Assembly: GCF_007994075.1 (NCBI RefSeq)
Contig: NZ_VIWU01000001.1
Coordinates: forward strand, 868,001 to 932,000
Length of the DNA: 64,000 nucleotides
Reading direction: 5' to 3'
Source: Pseudonocardia hierapolitana
Lineage (GTDB): Bacteria > Actinomycetota > Actinomycetes > Mycobacteriales > Pseudonocardiaceae
The notes under the pieces were generated by a model. The model saw only the letters and a program-made list of their open reading frames with translations, did no database searches and had not been told where the DNA came from. Below are positions 61,556 through 64,000 of this stretch, in pieces; positions within the stretch are counted from its first letter, which is position 1; each line of letters opens with the position of its first letter. Position numbers and translations under genes: made by a program.

Positions 61556-64000
61556 GTGGCATCCGTTCCGCACGCCAAGATCACGATCCCGCCACTTCCT
61601 CCGGAGTTCGTCGTGCGGGCCGCACTCCGTGCGGCCCTCGATGCCGGCGCTACCACCGACGTGACGCTCGTCTGCGCCCCCGCCGGTTACGGCAAGACTC
61701 TGCTGCTGGCGGACTGGTCGCGTTCGAGCACGGCGGCGGACACCGCGTGGGTGAGCCTCTACCGCGACGACAACGACCCGAGGAGGTTGTGGGCGTCGAT
61801 AGTGGCAGCTCTCGCTGCATGCCCGTCGGTCCCCCTTTCCAGTCGCCTGCACGACCGGTGGGTCTGGCGGGCCGATGCGCAGCCGGAGTTCATCGCGGAG
61901 CTCGTCGACGCCGTCGAGGCAGTGCCCCGACCGATCCGGTTGATCCTCGACGATGTGCACGAACTGGTCGATCCCGAGGCGCAGCACGGTGTCCAGATCC
62001 TGACGCGGAACCACCCTGCCGACATGCAGCTCGTCCTCTCCAGTCGACTCGATCCCCCACTCTCCCTCCCACGGCTGCGCCTCGCCGGCCGGCTCCGCGA
62101 GCTGCGCGCCGCGCAGCTGCGCCTCTCACTGCCCGAGACGGCAGCGCTGCTCGAGAAGTCGGGGCTGTGCCTCATGCCCGCGCAGGTCGCCCTCCTGCAC
62201 CAGCGCACCGGGGGTTGGGCGGCCGGGCTGCGCCTGGCCGCGTTCGGCGTGGCCAACACCGCGGACCGGGACGGGTTCCTGACCCAGTTCTCCGGCGACG
62301 AGCGCTCCGTCGCCGACTACATCGTCGGGGAGGTCCTGTCCGACCTGCCCGAGGACGTGCAGGAGTTCCTGCGCGTGATCAGCATCAGCGAACCGGTCCC
62401 GACCGGGCTCGCCGCCGAGCTGTCGGGGCGGGAGGACGCCGGCAGAGTGCTCGATGGGCTCGAGCACCGGACCTCCCTGCTGTCGCCCATCGGCCGGCGG
62501 CGCGATGCCTACACCGTCCAGGAGCTCCTGCGCACCCACCTGCTCGCCGATCTCCGGCGACAGGGGCTGAAGCGAGCAGCCGAGCTGCACGGCGTTGCCG
62601 CCCGCTGGTGGGCGAACCGGCCCGAGCCGGTCCAGGCCCTCGACCACGCGGCGCAGAGCCACGACTCCGAGCTGTTGACGGACCTGCTGCACCGGTTCGC
62701 CGTTCCGCTGATCCTTGCCGGGGACCACGAGCCGCTGCGGCGCGCCCTCGCCAGAGCCGGCGCGCAGGCCGTCGCCACGGATCCCTGGCTGGCTCTGACC
62801 TCGGCGGTGGCCCACCTCGAGGCCGGGGAGCTCCCTGCTGCTCGGGGCGATCTCCGCCGCGCCCGGCAGTCGTGGCCGGCCGACGGCCCGGCTGACCTGG
62901 CCGTGTTGCGCGCGATGGCCGAGCACCTCACCGTCGGTGTCGTCGAACCGGCCGCGTCCTCGACCTCTCCCGCCCTCGGCATATTCGACGAGCTGCCCGT
63001 CGAACCCGAACTGGAGGCACTCGCCCGACTGAGCCGCGGCACGGCTCGGCTCGGGGGGGACGACCGGGCCGGGGCACGCGCGGAGTTCGAAGCCGCGCTG
63101 CTGCTGAGCCGCAGCCACGGCTTCGACTACCTGACGATGCAGTGCCTCGCCCTCCTGGGCGCCGTCGCGGGCACGACGGGCGACATGCAGACGATGCGGA
63201 CGATGAGCACCGAGGCCGCTGCTACCGCGGTCGAACACGGCTGGGAGTGCTCGGCGTGGTCCGGCGCCGCCACGGCGATGCTGGCCTATGCCGAGCTCCT
63301 GCGAACGGAGACCGCGGAGGCCGAGCGCCTCGCAACCGAGGGCCTCGCGGTGGGTGCAGCAACGTCGCCTCCCCAGCTGCGGTTCGCCCTGCAGGCCGTT
63401 CGTGGTGCTGCAGCCTTCGACCGCGGGGACAGGGCGGGTGGGCTGGCCGAGCTGCAGCAGGCACGCTCGGAGTTCGGTGACGAGCCGGCGGGTCCGGAGC
63501 AGGTTGCCGCGCTCGCGATGCTGGAGTTCCACGCGGCGCTGCTGCTCGGGCACTCCGCGGCAGCGCGGACGGTACTGGGATGGCTGGCCAGCCGCACCGG
63601 CGAGAACGGCGAGCTGCTGCTGATGCGTGCGTGGGCCGACGCGACGAGCAGCCGCGGCGAGCACGCGCGGTCGCTGCTCCGGCCGGTGCTGGAGGGAGCC
63701 GCGCCTGCGCTGCTCCCCCAGAGCCTGGTGGAAGCGTGGCTGCTGGAGACATCGCTCGCCGTCACCGCCGGAGAGCGACCGGCCGCCCGCCAGGCCCTGC
63801 AGAGCGCGCTGGCACTCGCCGAGCCGCTCGACGCCCTCCGGCCGTTCACGCACGCAGGGCCAGGCATCCGCGAGCTCCTCGTGCACCAGCACGGCAGCTT
63901 CGGCGCCTCGGACGCGTTCGCGGAGCGCGCGCTCGCCGCAGGCGCAGGTAATGGAACACGGCAGGCGCTGCTGAGCGAGCGGGAGCTCACGGTGCTCGGG
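61556..64000 (+). CDS. MalT-like ATP-binding regulator (2), C-terminus beyond window
   Basis: 815 codons are inside the window and the frame is open to the last base. GTG 61556-61558, with GGGGGA eight bases before. ATPase: Walker A APAGYGKTL (about residues 41-49) and IRLILDDVHELV. The middle is a helical repeat region. The last visible residues, ALLSERELTVLG, are the first helix of a LuxR-type winged helix, so about 50-60 more residues are expected. The same plan, length and N-terminus (PPLPPEFVVR vs LPEPFVPRPR) as the regulator at 57350 make it a paralogue. Confidence 0.85.
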   Translation, partial: MASVPHAKITIPPLPPEFVVRAALRAALDAGATTDVTLVCAPAGYGKTLLLADWSRSSTAADTAWVSLYRDDNDPRRLWASIVAALAACPSVPLSSRLHDRWVWRADAQPEFIAELVDAVEAVPRPIRLILDDVHELVDPEAQHGVQILTRNHPADMQLVLSSRLDPPLSLPRLRLAGRLRELRAAQLRLSLPETAALLEKSGLCLMPAQVALLHQRTGGWAAGLRLAAFGVANTADRDGFLTQFSGDERSVADYIVGEVLSDLPEDVQEFLRVISISEPVPTGLAAELSGREDAGRVLDGLEHRTSLLSPIGRRRDAYTVQELLRTHLLADLRRQGLKRAAELHGVAARWWANRPEPVQALDHAAQSHDSELLTDLLHRFAVPLILAGDHEPLRRALARAGAQAVATDPWLALTSAVAHLEAGELPAARGDLRRARQSWPADGPADLAVLRAMAEHLTVGVVEPAASSTSPALGIFDELPVEPELEALARLSRGTARLGGDDRAGARAEFEAALLLSRSHGFDYLTMQCLALLGAVAGTTGDMQTMRTMSTEAAATAVEHGWECSAWSGAATAMLAYAELLRTETAEAERLATEGLAVGAATSPPQLRFALQAVRGAAAFDRGDRAGGLAELQQARSEFGDEPAGPEQVAALAMLEFHAALLLGHSAAARTVLGWLASRTGENGELLLMRAWADATSSRGEHARSLLRPVLEGAAPALLPQSLVEAWLLETSLAVTAGERPAARQALQSALALAEPLDALRPFTHAGPGIRELLVHQHGSFGASDAFAERALAAGAGNGTRQALLSERELTVLG

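Overview
The window is GC-rich, densely packed DNA. Genes often overlap by four bases (ATGA/GTGA), and GTG and TTG starts are frequent. F420/FMN-type oxidoreductases, MocR, IclR and LuxR/MalT-like regulators and many ABC importers point to an actinobacterium, most likely Pseudonocardia or a close relative. That placement is inferred from gene content only.

Layout. (1) 1-9488, minus strand: one tightly overlapping catabolic operon. It encodes a FAA-hydrolase (partial), enoyl-CoA hydratase, class III CoA-transferase, asparaginase, MmgE/PrpD protein, dihydroorotase-like amidohydrolase and a sugar-type ABC importer, with a perfect 22-bp palindrome upstream. (2) 9775-14196, minus: a nitrate/sulfonate/NMT1-type ABC importer followed by a MocR regulator. 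(3) 14865-17057: a two-RCK potassium channel with a DUF6394 membrane protein. (4) 17.1-34.2 kb: a region of decayed and rearranged genes. It holds a frameshifted nucleotide-binding-like gene, a tRNA 3'-half, insertion-sequence scraps, a 5'-truncated TrkA gene, an internally deleted flavodoxin-like reductase, truncated MoaF, isochorismatase, pirin and acetyltransferase genes, and two promoter modules each present twice. Intact genes stand among them (MFS, LysR, PPOX proteins, DUF5996, glutaminase-STAS, LuxR-type ATPase regulator, MarR, LLM oxidoreductase).

(5) 34.4-41.3 kb: a divergent GntR regulator and the operon mtnA-ABC importer-mtnK, which together look like uptake and phosphorylation of 5-methylthioribose or a related 5-deoxypentose. 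Two GntR half-palindromes sit on the promoter. (6) 42.5-55.7 kb: GH88 hydrolase, a dimethylformamidase-large-subunit-like protein, a sugar-type ABC importer, an aldonolactone-type FAD oxidase, MaoC, CoA-transferase and IclR on the minus strand, with a divergent amino-acid-type permease and esterase. Matching GTTTG-N7-CAAAC palindromes precede both the ABC operon and the IclR/permease divergence, so these parts probably form one regulon.

(7) 56.1-64 kb: a protein of 31-residue repeats, two MalT-like ATPase regulators (the second runs off the window) and, between them, a divergent pair of small paralogous proteins plus another small conserved-looking protein. This last block has no function I can name and is the best candidate for an undescribed regulatory module. 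No rRNA, CRISPR array or intact tRNA was seen.
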